Shown one piece after another: positions 25,916 through 33,982 of a DNA stretch of 64,000 nucleotides (positions within the stretch are counted from its first letter, which is position 1; the number at the start of each line of letters is the position of its first letter). The notes below the pieces were generated by a model that saw only the letters and a program-made list of their open reading frames with translations, made no database searches and had not been told where the DNA came from. The DNA is from Sphingomonas sp. OK281 (GTDB taxonomy: Bacteria > Pseudomonadota > Alphaproteobacteria > Sphingomonadales > Sphingomonadaceae). The translations under genes and the position numbers were made by a program. The stretch covers positions 25,739 to 89,738 of the forward strand of contig NZ_FOVZ01000010.1 of assembly GCF_900115295.1 (NCBI RefSeq). The letters run 5' to 3'.

Positions 25916-28584
25916 TGACCGAGATCAGCCGCACCGCGTTGTTCGGCCGCCTCGACACCGCGACGCGGAAGGCGATCGAGACCGCGACCAGCTTCTGCAA
26001 GATGCGCGGCAATCCGTATGTCGAGCTGGTCCACTGGGTGCATGTGCTGTTGCAGGATCCGCGTAACGACGTCGCCGCGATCCGCGCCGCGTTCGCGATC
26101 GACGATGCGCGCCTTGCCGCCGACGTCACCGCGGCGCTGGACTCGCTACCGCGCGGCGCGAGCGCGATCTCCGACTTCGCGCCGCAGATCGAGGAAGCGA
26201 TCGAGCGTGGCTGGGTCTATGCGTCGTTGCAGTTCGGCGCCGGGCGCGTGCGCAGCGGGCATCTGCTGTATGCGATGGTGCGCACGCCGACGCTGCGCAA
26301 CGCGCTGTTCGCGATCAGCGGCGAATGGCGCAAGGTGCAAGCCGACCGACTGGGTGAGGATTTCGCGACGATCGTCGGCGCCTCGGCGGAGACTGACGAG
26401 GCGCCGGTGTCTGGCGAGGACGGCGCAGGCTCTCCTCCTACGAGCGGCAAGGTCGGCGAAGCGCTCGCCGCTTATTCGATCGACCTGACCGCACGCGCAC
26501 GGAACGGCGAGATCGATGCGATCGTCGGACGTGACGCCGAAATCCGTCAGGTCGTCGACGTGCTGTTGCGGCGGCGGCAGAACAATCCGATCCTGGTCGG
26601 CGAGGCAGGGGTCGGCAAGACCGCAGTGGTCGAGGGCTTTGCGCGGCGGATCGTCGACGGCGACGTGCCGCCGGCGTTGCAGGGCGTGACGCTGCGCTCG
26701 CTCGACATCGCATTGATGCAGGCGGGTGCCGGCGTGAAGGGCGAGTTCGAGAAGCGCCTGCGCGCGGTGATCGACGAGGTCGAGACGTCCGAGACGCCGG
26801 TCATCCTGTTCATCGACGAAGCGCACAGCCTGATCGGCGCGGGCGGGCAGGCGGGCACCGGCGATGCCGCGAACCTTCTAAAGCCAGCGCTCGCGCGGGG
26901 GCGGCTGCGGACGATCGCGGCGACGACCTATGCCGAATATCGCCAGTATTTCGAGAAGGACCCGGCGCTCACCCGGCGCTTCCAGACGGTCGATGTCGGC
27001 GAACCCGAGATCGATACCGCGATCGCGATGCTGCGTTCGGTCGCGCCGATGATGGAGGCGCATCACGAGGTCGTGGTGCTCGACGAGGCGGTCGCGGCGG
27101 CGGTGACGCTGTCGCAGCGCTATGTTCCCGCGCGGCAGTTGCCCGACAAGGCGGTAAGCCTGCTCGACACCGCCTGCGCGCGCGTGGCGGTGTCACAGCA
27201 CGCGACGCCGGCGCCGGTCGAGGATCGCCGGCGGCGGCTCGAACTGCTCGAGGTCGAGCGCGGTGTGGTGGAGCGCGAGGCGACCGGCCGCTACCGCGAG
27301 GACGATCGGCTGGGCGAACTCGACGAGGCGATCGTCGCGGCGTGCGTCGAGGTCGAGACGGTCGAGGCGAAATGGGCGGCGGAGAAGGATGCGCTCGACG
27401 CCGTGCGCGCGGCCCGCGACGCGCTGACCGATGAGTCGCCCTCGGATCCGCTCGATGCGGCGCTGGCGGCTATGCGCGCGGTGCAGGGCGATGCGCCGAT
27501 GGTGTTCGGCGTGGTCGATGGCGACGCGATCGCCGCGGTGGTCGGCGACTGGACCGGCATTCCGATCGGGCGGATGGTCAAGGACGAGATCGCCAGCGTG
27601 CTGACCGTCGCCGACAAGCTGAAGGCGCGCGTGGTCGGTCAGGATCACGCGATGGAGGCGATCGCCAAGCGCATCCAGACCAGCCGCGCCAAGCTCGACA
27701 ACCCGTCCAAGCCGGTCGGCGTCTTCATGCTCTGCGGCCCGTCGGGGGTCGGCAAGACCGAGACCGCGCACGCATTGTCCGAACTGCTGTTCTCCGGTGA
27801 CGAATCGATGATCGTCATCAACATGAGCGAGTTCCAGGAGGCGCATACCGTCTCGACGCTGAAGGGCGCGCCGGCGGGGTATGTCGGTTACGGCCAGGGT
27901 GGCGTGCTGACCGAGGCGGTGCGGCGGCGACCCTATTCGGTCGTACTGCTCGACGAGGTCGAGAAGGCGCACCCCGACGTCCACGAGATGTTCTTCCAGG
28001 TGTTCGACAAAGGCTTCATGAACGACAGCGAGGGGCGGCATATCGATTTCCGCAACACGGTGATCCTGCTGACCTCGAACGTCGGAACCGACCTGATCAT
28101 GAGCCTGACCGAGGACGAGGAGATGGCGCCCGAGGCCGAGGGCCTCGCGACCGCGCTGCGGCCCGAATTGCTCAAGGTGTTTCCGCCTGCGCTGCTCGGC
28201 CGGTTGCTGGTGCTGCCCTATTATCCGCTAAGCCCGGCGATGCTGACGGGGATCGTCGGCCTGCAGCTCGACCGGATCGTCCGGCGGGTGCGCGACAATC
28301 ACGATATCGCGCTCGACTATGATCAGGCGGTGGTGGATCACATAGTCGCGCGCTGTACCGAAGTGGCGTCGGGCGGGCGGATGATCGATGCGATCCTGAC
28401 CAACACAATGCTGCCGGCGATGTCGGTGGCGCTGCTCGAGCGGCAGATGCGCGGCGAGCGGGTGGCGGCGATCACGATGCGGGTCGCGGACGGCGACTTC
28501 CTCTACGATTTTCGCGCCCGCGAGCCTGTGAAACGCGCGATCACGGGCGCCAGAGCCAGCGGCGCGGCGGTGGAGGCGGCATGA
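25915..28584 (+). CDS. clpV: T6SS sheath-recycling ATPase ClpV (TssH)
   Basis: AAA+ Clp/Hsp100 ATPase of 889 aa with two nucleotide-binding modules: Walker A GEAGVGKT at 229-236 and GPSGVGKT at 608-615, Walker B IDEAH and LLDEVEKAHPDV. The N-domain differs from ClpB, starting with SRTALFGRLDTATRKAIETA and QFGAGRVRSGHLL, as in ClpV. It disassembles contracted TssBC sheath for reuse. It overlaps tssG by one base and the next lipoprotein gene by four. Confidence 0.96.
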   Translation: MTEISRTALFGRLDTATRKAIETATSFCKMRGNPYVELVHWVHVLLQDPRNDVAAIRAAFAIDDARLAADVTAALDSLPRGASAISDFAPQIEEAIERGWVYASLQFGAGRVRSGHLLYAMVRTPTLRNALFAISGEWRKVQADRLGEDFATIVGASAETDEAPVSGEDGAGSPPTSGKVGEALAAYSIDLTARARNGEIDAIVGRDAEIRQVVDVLLRRRQNNPILVGEAGVGKTAVVEGFARRIVDGDVPPALQGVTLRSLDIALMQAGAGVKGEFEKRLRAVIDEVETSETPVILFIDEAHSLIGAGGQAGTGDAANLLKPALARGRLRTIAATTYAEYRQYFEKDPALTRRFQTVDVGEPEIDTAIAMLRSVAPMMEAHHEVVVLDEAVAAAVTLSQRYVPARQLPDKAVSLLDTACARVAVSQHATPAPVEDRRRRLELLEVERGVVEREATGRYREDDRLGELDEAIVAACVEVETVEAKWAAEKDALDAVRAARDALTDESPSDPLDAALAAMRAVQGDAPMVFGVVDGDAIAAVVGDWTGIPIGRMVKDEIASVLTVADKLKARVVGQDHAMEAIAKRIQTSRAKLDNPSKPVGVFMLCGPSGVGKTETAHALSELLFSGDESMIVINMSEFQEAHTVSTLKGAPAGYVGYGQGGVLTEAVRRRPYSVVLLDEVEKAHPDVHEMFFQVFDKGFMNDSEGRHIDFRNTVILLTSNVGTDLIMSLTEDEEMAPEAEGLATALRPELLKVFPPALLGRLLVLPYYPLSPAMLTGIVGLQLDRIVRRVRDNHDIALDYDQAVVDHIVARCTEVASGGRMIDAILTNTMLPAMSVALLERQMRGERVAAITMRVADGDFLYDFRAREPVKRAITGARASGAAVEAA

Positions 28585-28886
28585 CGCGGGTGCGGCTCCT
28601 GTCGGGGATTGTCGCTGCGGCGATCTTCGCCACGGGGTGCAGCGCGCACCCACGCGCGGCGGCGGGAATGCCCGCCGACGTTCGCGCATTCGTTGCCAAG
28701 CGGACGCAGTGCGACCATTTCAGGGGCGAGGAGCCCTATGATGCGGCGCGCGCGGCCGAGCTCGATCGGCGGATGCGCGCGACGTGCGCGGGCACCGATG
28801 CGGCGCTCGCCCGGCTAAAGCGGATTCATCACCGCGACCGGTCGGCGCTGCGAGCGCTCGCCGGCTTCGATGCGCGGATCGAATAG
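28581..28886 (+). CDS. Small cysteine-pair lipoprotein, possible immunity protein
   Basis: Protein of 101 aa with a signal peptide and a lipobox-like FATGC (C20). The mature part has two cysteines, C44 in QCDHFRGEEPYD and C69 in RATCAGTDAALARL, which could form a disulfide in the periplasm. It overlaps clpV (ATGA) and precedes the M15 peptidase by three bases. It is too small and too helical to be a normal TssJ. Position before a peptidoglycan hydrolase suggests an immunity protein, but this is inference. Confidence 0.72.
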   Translation: MTRVRLLSGIVAAAIFATGCSAHPRAAAGMPADVRAFVAKRTQCDHFRGEEPYDAARAAELDRRMRATCAGTDAALARLKRIHHRDRSALRALAGFDARIE

Positions 28887-28889
28887 ACC

Positions 28890-29696
28890 ATGGCCAGGGA
28901 ACCCGCCGCGACGCCCGCCCAGACCGCCGAACTCCAGCGGCTGCTCAACCTGCGCGCGAGCACGCTGGCGATGACGCCGCTCAGGACCGATGGCGTGTTC
29001 GACGGTGCGACCAGCCGCGCGATGCGGACCTATGCGTCGCGGGTGATGGGGCGCAGCGCGAGCCGCGGCGATCTGGCGACCGCGCTCGCGCAGCAATCGC
29101 CCTCGGACCTGCTGCGCGAACAGGCGCGCGCGCGGGAAGCGGCGGCCAAGCTGAGCGGGGCGGACTGGTTTCGCCGCAACCAGGCGCGGTTTCCCAACAG
29201 CGACCGGGTCGCCGATCTCGCGCCGGCCTTCGCCGCGCAGGTAACTCGGTTCCTGACTGCGCTGGCGAACGCTGGGACGATCGTGCGGATATCCTCGACG
29301 CGGCGCAACCGCATCCGTGCGTGGCTGATGCACTATGCGTGGCAGGTTGCGCACGGCGCGGTCGCGCCCGCCGATGTTCCCGACGAGCCCGAGGCGGGCA
29401 TTATCTGGGATCACGGCGACGACACCCGCTCGATCGCCGCGGCGGCCGAGATGGTCGCGCTGTTCGCGATCCGCTTCAAGCCGTCGCTGACCTCGAACCA
29501 TATCGCCGGGCTGGCGATCGACATGACGATAACGTGGTCGGGTCCGATCGAGATCGTCGACGCGGCCGGCGCGACACAGCCGATCGACCAGCCACGCAAC
29601 GGCAACGATAACGCGACGCTGCACACGGTCGGCACAAGCTACGGCGTGAGGAAACTGCTGTCGGATCCGCCGCATTGGTCGGTCGACGGGCGGTGA
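28890..29696 (+). CDS. M15-type peptidoglycan peptidase, candidate T6SS effector
   Basis: Protein of 268 aa without signal peptide. Residues 8-60 look like a PG_binding_1 domain (LQRLLN, RTDGVFDGATSRAMRTYAS). The C-terminal half has the zinc-peptidase motif SxHxxGxAxD exactly (S202, H204, G207, A209, D211 in SNHIAGLAID) and a final H262-W263, as in M15 D,D-carboxypeptidases/L-alanyl-D-glutamate endopeptidases. It would cleave cross-bridge or stem peptides. A wall-degrading enzyme lacking a signal peptide at the end of a T6SS operon is most simply a T6SS effector. A housekeeping role cannot be excluded. Confidence 0.82.
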   Translation: MAREPAATPAQTAELQRLLNLRASTLAMTPLRTDGVFDGATSRAMRTYASRVMGRSASRGDLATALAQQSPSDLLREQARAREAAAKLSGADWFRRNQARFPNSDRVADLAPAFAAQVTRFLTALANAGTIVRISSTRRNRIRAWLMHYAWQVAHGAVAPADVPDEPEAGIIWDHGDDTRSIAAAAEMVALFAIRFKPSLTSNHIAGLAIDMTITWSGPIEIVDAAGATQPIDQPRNGNDNATLHTVGTSYGVRKLLSDPPHWSVDGR

Positions 29697-29758
29697 TCCG
29701 CAATATGCGACCGTGACCGGGTGATCCGGTTGGATGTCTCGACGGTCTTGCGGCGTCG

Positions 29759-30196
29759 CTATGCGATGCGAAAACTACGAAGCATGGCGTGAAAGACAGG
29801 TTCGACAGCGCTGAAATCGGCCTTGCCCGCTGTTCCAGTCGCGATCATGACCGTCCCGTTGTCAATCTGATTGTACCCAATCCACTGGGTCAGTGGAATG
29901 CCATCTGCGGTCCAGTCGACCCGCAGTTCGGGCAAGCCTGACGCTTCCGCCGCTTGCCGCCGCGCAACGCTCACCGGGCTGGGCAAGGTCGTTCGCATCT
30001 GCGCGATCTGCCGCTCGACGAAGGCGTCGAGCGCGTCTTCGGCGAGGGCGCGTAGATCTTCCGGCATGGGTTCGCGCGTTACGACGAAGTTCGGCGAAAC
30101 GCCGCTCGCTCCAGGCCTCGTGGCCGAGAGTACCAGCATCGATTTATCGAGCCAGCCGTCGGGGCAGGCCATCGTCATACCCTGCACCTGCGTCAT
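29759..30196 (-). CDS. DcrB/DUF1795 EagR-type T6SS chaperone
   Basis: Protein of 145 aa with the DUF1795 pattern: PDGWLDKSMLVLSA at the start, NFVVTREPMPEDLRALAEDA, LRVDWTADGIPLTQW and a terminal VFHAMLRSFRIA. No signal peptide, unlike DcrB itself. EagR chaperones of this fold bind the N-terminal membrane segments of prePAAR effectors and load them on VgrG. A prePAAR effector lies two genes upstream in the same operon, supporting this. ATG at 30196 overlaps the ankyrin lipoprotein stop (ATGA); an upstream in-frame start lacks family similarity. Confidence 0.85.
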   Translation of the reverse strand: MTQVQGMTMACPDGWLDKSMLVLSATRPGASGVSPNFVVTREPMPEDLRALAEDALDAFVERQIAQMRTTLPSPVSVARRQAAEASGLPELRVDWTADGIPLTQWIGYNQIDNGTVMIATGTAGKADFSAVEPVFHAMLRSFRIA

Positions 30197-30666
30197 CGTG
30201 CCGCCTCCAACGGTGGCCACTTACCGTCTTTCTCGAGCGCTAGTATCTGCTCGCTATTTGGCGGCGGGAAAGGATAACCGCGCGCCTTGAGCTTTTCGAT
30301 CACACGCAACCGAGCCTTGTCTTCATTCGATCCGGGTAGAATACGGCTCGTAACCGCCATCTGTGCCATCGTGGTTCCGAACTGGTCATGCGCCCATATG
30401 TTGGCGCCATGGTCGACAAGGATTTCAACCACGGGCCATTGGTCGCTGCCGGAGGCCATGATCATCGGCGTGGCTTGGTTCGCGGGATAGCGTTCGTCCA
30501 GACCAATTCCCTGCTTGGCCAGTCGCAACACCTCCTCCGTCTCGGAATGCATAACGGCTCCGAGCATCGGCATTATCGCGGCTTTGTTCACGGAGGCGTC
30601 CTCTTTGGAGCAGGCGGCCAGAAGGGCGAACCCGATCAGCGTAGTACAGGAGAGCAATCGAATCAT
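30193..30666 (-). CDS. Ankyrin-repeat lipoprotein, candidate lipase immunity
   Basis: Lipoprotein of 157 aa with lipobox LAAC after a hydrophobic run. Ankyrin-like repeats cover about residues 30-110 (ATPMIMASGSDQWPVVEILV, DHGANIWAHDQFGTT). ATG at 30666 overlaps the PAAR-lipase stop and its own stop overlaps the EagR start, both ATGA, so the three are co-translated. Small lipoproteins next to T6SS lipases commonly neutralise them in the periplasm. Specific pairing here is inferred. Confidence 0.82.
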   Translation of the reverse strand: MIRLLSCTTLIGFALLAACSKEDASVNKAAIMPMLGAVMHSETEEVLRLAKQGIGLDERYPANQATPMIMASGSDQWPVVEILVDHGANIWAHDQFGTTMAQMAVTSRILPGSNEDKARLRVIEKLKARGYPFPPPNSEQILALEKDGKWPPLEAAR

Positions 30667-31922
30667 GAGCACCCATTCGTAGACAACGCACGCTCGGTTT
30701 CAGCTCGCTTTTGGGCGATAGCGGCGTCGACCGCCGTCATCATGTGCAGCAGAAGATTACGTATCGCCAATCCTCCACCGACCGCAAGCGGACCAAGCGG
30801 TATGAGTGCCAAGACTGCTAGTTGATGAGCACGATCGGCGGGCTCCAATGGCCAATCCTTAGTCGCGGCAGAGTCGGGGGAAAATGGCAGCGATTGAATA
30901 CCGCGCACCGGCTCGCCTTTGACATAAACCGCATCGATGTTCGTGGCGACCGGGTGCGGCACCGTCTTCGCGTTAAGACCGGCAGCATTGAACGTGGTGG
31001 CGGGTAGCCCGGACGCGGTTGCGCCAGCGGACGCCATACCGCCGCCCAGAGAATGGCCAGTCAGCCGCGCACCCGCCCCAGAGGGCGACGTTGCAACCTG
31101 CCGTGCGATAAATTGGGCATGATTGTAGTAGAATGTCTCGTCGCCGAGGCCCTGTTCGGCATTCACCGTCCAATCCGCTCCACTGGTCATAGTTGTGCCT
31201 TTGTAGGCCACGAGCGGTGAGCCGGTCTTCTGGTCTATGAACACAGCCGCACGAAATTCCGATTGCTCGCCTGTTTTCGGATCAATTGGATGTTCTAGCA
31301 TTTTCGCGGTCAAGCGGAGGCGACCTAAATCTGCCTCCGTTGCGTTTCGATATCCCTCCGGCGGCGTCCTTGTCTCGGGTGGCTCGTACGCGGCGCTCGC
31401 GGCCTGCGCATCGATCCGAAAACGTTCGAGCTTGACCTGTTCTGCGCGAAGCGAAACGCAGATCGGCAACAGTCTCGATCCGCCGATGTAAACGTTGGAC
31501 GAGCCGCTGCGGATCACCGCGCCACAGTCCATCGTTTCCGATACGCGCGCCGCAGGTTTTCCGTTGATGAAGACCGTGGCGGACCCGGTCGCCACCCTAT
31601 GCGCAGTTCCCCCGTCCTGCGAGCAAAAGCCGGTGGCCTGTTCGACCATCGCCGCGGGCAAGGCGTTGATGAAGACGTTGGCCGAGCCAGTCTGAAGCTG
31701 CCCAGTCACCGGGCCGTCCAACGTCTTGCCGATTGCCGCTCCTGCCATCCGGCCGGCGCCGATGGTCACGAGCGCAGCACCAACGGCGATCGCCGTCAGA
31801 CCACCGGTTGCAATGATGCCGACGGCAAGCAATGCGCCGATGACGACCCCGGTATCGATGCCGGCCAGCGTCGCGTCATGGCCAAAGACGTCGGTGACGC
31901 GCGCCGCAGGATGAAGGCTCAT
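30663..31922 (-). CDS. prePAAR/PAAR-lipase T6SS effector
   Basis: Protein of 419 aa. It begins with an exact prePAAR motif AARxxDxxxH (A6-A7-R8 ... D11 ... H15) and has two hydrophobic segments at about 24-62 and a PAAR domain (about 75-150) with repeated GSANVFIN, GSATVFINGKPAARV and GSSNVYIGG strands. A lipase class 3-like domain follows, with nucleophile elbow GHSLG (S291). A hydrophobic stretch lies near the C-terminus. Known prePAAR effectors use an EagR chaperone, present two genes downstream. The prediction is a VgrG-tip phospholipase acting on target membranes. It carries the only PAAR seen in the window. Confidence 0.92.
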   Translation of the reverse strand: MSLHPAARVTDVFGHDATLAGIDTGVVIGALLAVGIIATGGLTAIAVGAALVTIGAGRMAGAAIGKTLDGPVTGQLQTGSANVFINALPAAMVEQATGFCSQDGGTAHRVATGSATVFINGKPAARVSETMDCGAVIRSGSSNVYIGGSRLLPICVSLRAEQVKLERFRIDAQAASAAYEPPETRTPPEGYRNATEADLGRLRLTAKMLEHPIDPKTGEQSEFRAAVFIDQKTGSPLVAYKGTTMTSGADWTVNAEQGLGDETFYYNHAQFIARQVATSPSGAGARLTGHSLGGGMASAGATASGLPATTFNAAGLNAKTVPHPVATNIDAVYVKGEPVRGIQSLPFSPDSAATKDWPLEPADRAHQLAVLALIPLGPLAVGGGLAIRNLLLHMMTAVDAAIAQKRAETERALSTNGCS

Positions 31923-32149
31923 CTACAATCCCCGTGGATCGAATTCGAAGTCCGGCAGTCCGTTGCCGAAGACCTTTGGGTTCACCCCTCACGCAGTCTG
32001 GTCGCGCGGGTTTCGGCGGGTCGATCATGTTACGCGGTATACGCCACGGCAAGGGCGTAATTGGCAAGGCGCAAATGCTCGTGGACGCACCTGATCAGCG
32101 GATCACGTTGCGCTTTCGTGGATCGTCAGCATCTGGCTGGTGCGCGGCG

Positions 32150-32935
32150 CTAGGGGGCCACGCGTTTGGCCGACACGGGCCGCTGTCTGACGTAGAACCC
32201 CGAAAAACTGACGTTCGCGCCGCCGCAATTGTCGTTGTCGCGCACCAGCAGATACGGGCCACGCCGGATCATGCGGATCTTGCAGTTGAATTCGTCTCCG
32301 CTGGTGTAGGGCATGGTGCGATCGTCTCCCTCGGTGAAGGATAGAACGCCCCCGACCGGGCGGGTTACGCCGTTGAGCGTCCCGACGTGCACGCTCCCGT
32401 GCTCCGCGCGCCAGGCGCTCATCCCCCAGGTCGCGTCCCCCGTCACCGAGAGCATGCCGCCGCCGGTCGCCTTGATCACGATATCCTGTTCGGGCGCGTA
32501 CCAATGGCCCGTCCAGTCGGAGGGGGTCTGCGCGGCGGGCGGTGCCATCGTCAGCGCGGCCGTCGGCAACCATTCGATCGTGCTGGTTCCGCGCGGTCCC
32601 TGAAGGCCTGCACAGGTGTAGCCATTCCGTGCAGGTCCCGCGAGGACGACATCGCCGGCCACGACATAGGCGCGCAACTGACACGCCGCAGAGGCGCCCG
32701 GGCAGCCCGGACCGGAGTCCTGTACGAAGTGCACCCGAGGCGCAGTACGGTTGACGACGGCGGCGCGCGTGTTCGCATTGACGAGGTCGGTCCAGACGCA
32801 CGCGGCGGACGCGGTGGACGACCACGTAACGCATGCCAGCATCGCCGCCATCAGGCGACCGGCGTACCGCACGATCGAGGTTTGCGACCACGGTCCGGTC
32901 GAACGTGCTGGATCGCGCGAATTGCTCCTGATCAT
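32150..32935 (-). CDS. Secreted SH3-like protein, conserved hypothetical
   Basis: Protein of up to 261 aa. A signal peptide, AAMLACVTWSSTASAA, follows a long polar N-terminus; ATG at 32851 would give a conventional signal peptide, so the start is uncertain. The mature N-terminal part is SH3-like and cysteine-rich (CPGASAACQLRAYVVAGDVV, then TIEWLPTAAL). The C-terminal part is beta-rich with a cysteine pair in EFNCKIRM and NDNCGGANV. It lies after the lysozyme-type effector and its lipoprotein on the same strand, so it may help protect peptidoglycan, but no function is proven. Confidence 0.7.
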   Translation of the reverse strand: MIRSNSRDPARSTGPWSQTSIVRYAGRLMAAMLACVTWSSTASAACVWTDLVNANTRAAVVNRTAPRVHFVQDSGPGCPGASAACQLRAYVVAGDVVLAGPARNGYTCAGLQGPRGTSTIEWLPTAALTMAPPAAQTPSDWTGHWYAPEQDIVIKATGGGMLSVTGDATWGMSAWRAEHGSVHVGTLNGVTRPVGGVLSFTEGDDRTMPYTSGDEFNCKIRMIRRGPYLLVRDNDNCGGANVSFSGFYVRQRPVSAKRVAP

Positions 32936-33017
32936 AGCTTTGCCGTTACCTTTGCCGTCACGTGTCCGGACCGCAGCTCACCGATGTCGGATCGCCGCAT
33001 GCACGACTATCCAAGGT

Positions 33018-33545
33018 CTATGTCCCGCTCTCGCATGCATCGGCGAGATGCCCCATGGTACCGTTGACCCGCCGGAAACCATCGCCCTCGGGTAACACGA
33101 AATTGTGAACGCCAGCCCCGTCATCGATCGGGATCATTGCCGATCCGCGCTCTACGGTTGCTGCAAAATTGCCCACCTTGTTCCAGCGCACCGTGACAGC
33201 GGCATTGGATTTGGTGGTGAAGACCGTCTGGCAACGCGCGACCGCCTTGACGTCGGTGATCGGCTGACCGTCCAGCGTCGCTGCGGCTGCGATCAGCTCG
33301 CGGCGCAGTGATGCGACTCCGGTCGCGTTGGTCTGGTCTTCCGTATAGTGCGAACCCGTCGCGGTGGCCGGGGCGGCGATCGATGCGATGCTTCCGGAAT
33401 TCGTAGGTTGATCGACGACCTCACGTGCCCCTTCGGTGCTGGGCGAGGTGGCATTGCCGGCATTGGTTGACGCTTCGCTGGCGTTGCTGCCGCACGCAGC
33501 AAGCATCAGCACCGACACGGCGAGCGGGAGGCGGGACCGGATCAT
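33018..33545 (-). CDS. Lipoprotein, candidate immunity to the GH24 effector
   Basis: Lipoprotein of 175 aa with lipobox LAAC (MIRSRLPLAVSVLMLAACGS). The mature N-terminus is a low-complexity Ser/Thr/Ala linker up to about residue 70, then comes a small domain with cysteines in VARCQTVF and ADACESG. ATG at 33545 overlaps the stop of the lysozyme-type gene (ATGA). By position it is the likely immunity partner. No family recognised. Confidence 0.75.
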   Translation of the reverse strand: MIRSRLPLAVSVLMLAACGSNASEASTNAGNATSPSTEGAREVVDQPTNSGSIASIAAPATATGSHYTEDQTNATGVASLRRELIAAAATLDGQPITDVKAVARCQTVFTTKSNAAVTVRWNKVGNFAATVERGSAMIPIDDGAGVHNFVLPEGDGFRRVNGTMGHLADACESGT

Positions 33546-33982
33546 TTATATTCTCCATACAGAAACATGCGGCTTTCCGCTTCGCGACGTACGACTAGGC
33601 TTCGTATGATTTCGCCTTTCGATCGGACGTGGCGTTTGATTTCCAGCATCGCCGCCTGGTTCTTGTTCTCGTTGACGAGGCTCGTCGTTTTGCGCCAGCC
33701 GCCGCCGGGATTATACGCGTAGGACACCATCGCATCGAACTCGTATTGATGCAGCGGGACCTTGATCGCGCGTTTCACCATCCCCTCGTAATGGCCGATG
33801 ATGTGACCCAGAAGATCGGTTTCCTGGGTCGCGCTTAGATTGAGGAGCGTCTTGTTCTCGCGAACGAACCGCCCTGCCGCGTCGCCGGACAGTCGAGCGC
33901 CTTTCGCGGCGGCGGCGGCTTCGCGCGGCACGAATATGGCCAGCAAGTCCCTTTCGACCTGATCGGGCGTGCGATCCTTCAT
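33542..33982 (-). CDS. C-terminal part of a frameshifted GH24 lysozyme-type effector
   Basis: Open frame of 146 aa starting MKDRTPDQVERDL. It carries the later part of a phage-lysozyme (GH24) domain: HQYEFDAMVSYAYNPGG and LVVRREAESRMFLYGEY match the C-lobe of that family. It lacks the N-lobe with the catalytic glutamate, which is in the preceding frame. The codons just upstream in this frame read SGVTIGPGYDM, the expected continuation of the domain, so this is the 3' half of one gene broken by a one-base shift. If translated alone it would not be an active enzyme. Confidence 0.75.
   Translation of the reverse strand: MKDRTPDQVERDLLAIFVPREAAAAAKGARLSGDAAGRFVRENKTLLNLSATQETDLLGHIIGHYEGMVKRAIKVPLHQYEFDAMVSYAYNPGGGWRKTTSLVNENKNQAAMLEIKRHVRSKGEIIRSLVVRREAESRMFLYGEYK

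Noticed and set aside
29697..29758. ACCGG-GTGAT-CCGGT hairpin between the M15 peptidase and EagR genes as a terminator
   Set aside because: Stem of only five pairs and no T-run on either strand; too weak to call, although convergent transcripts end here.
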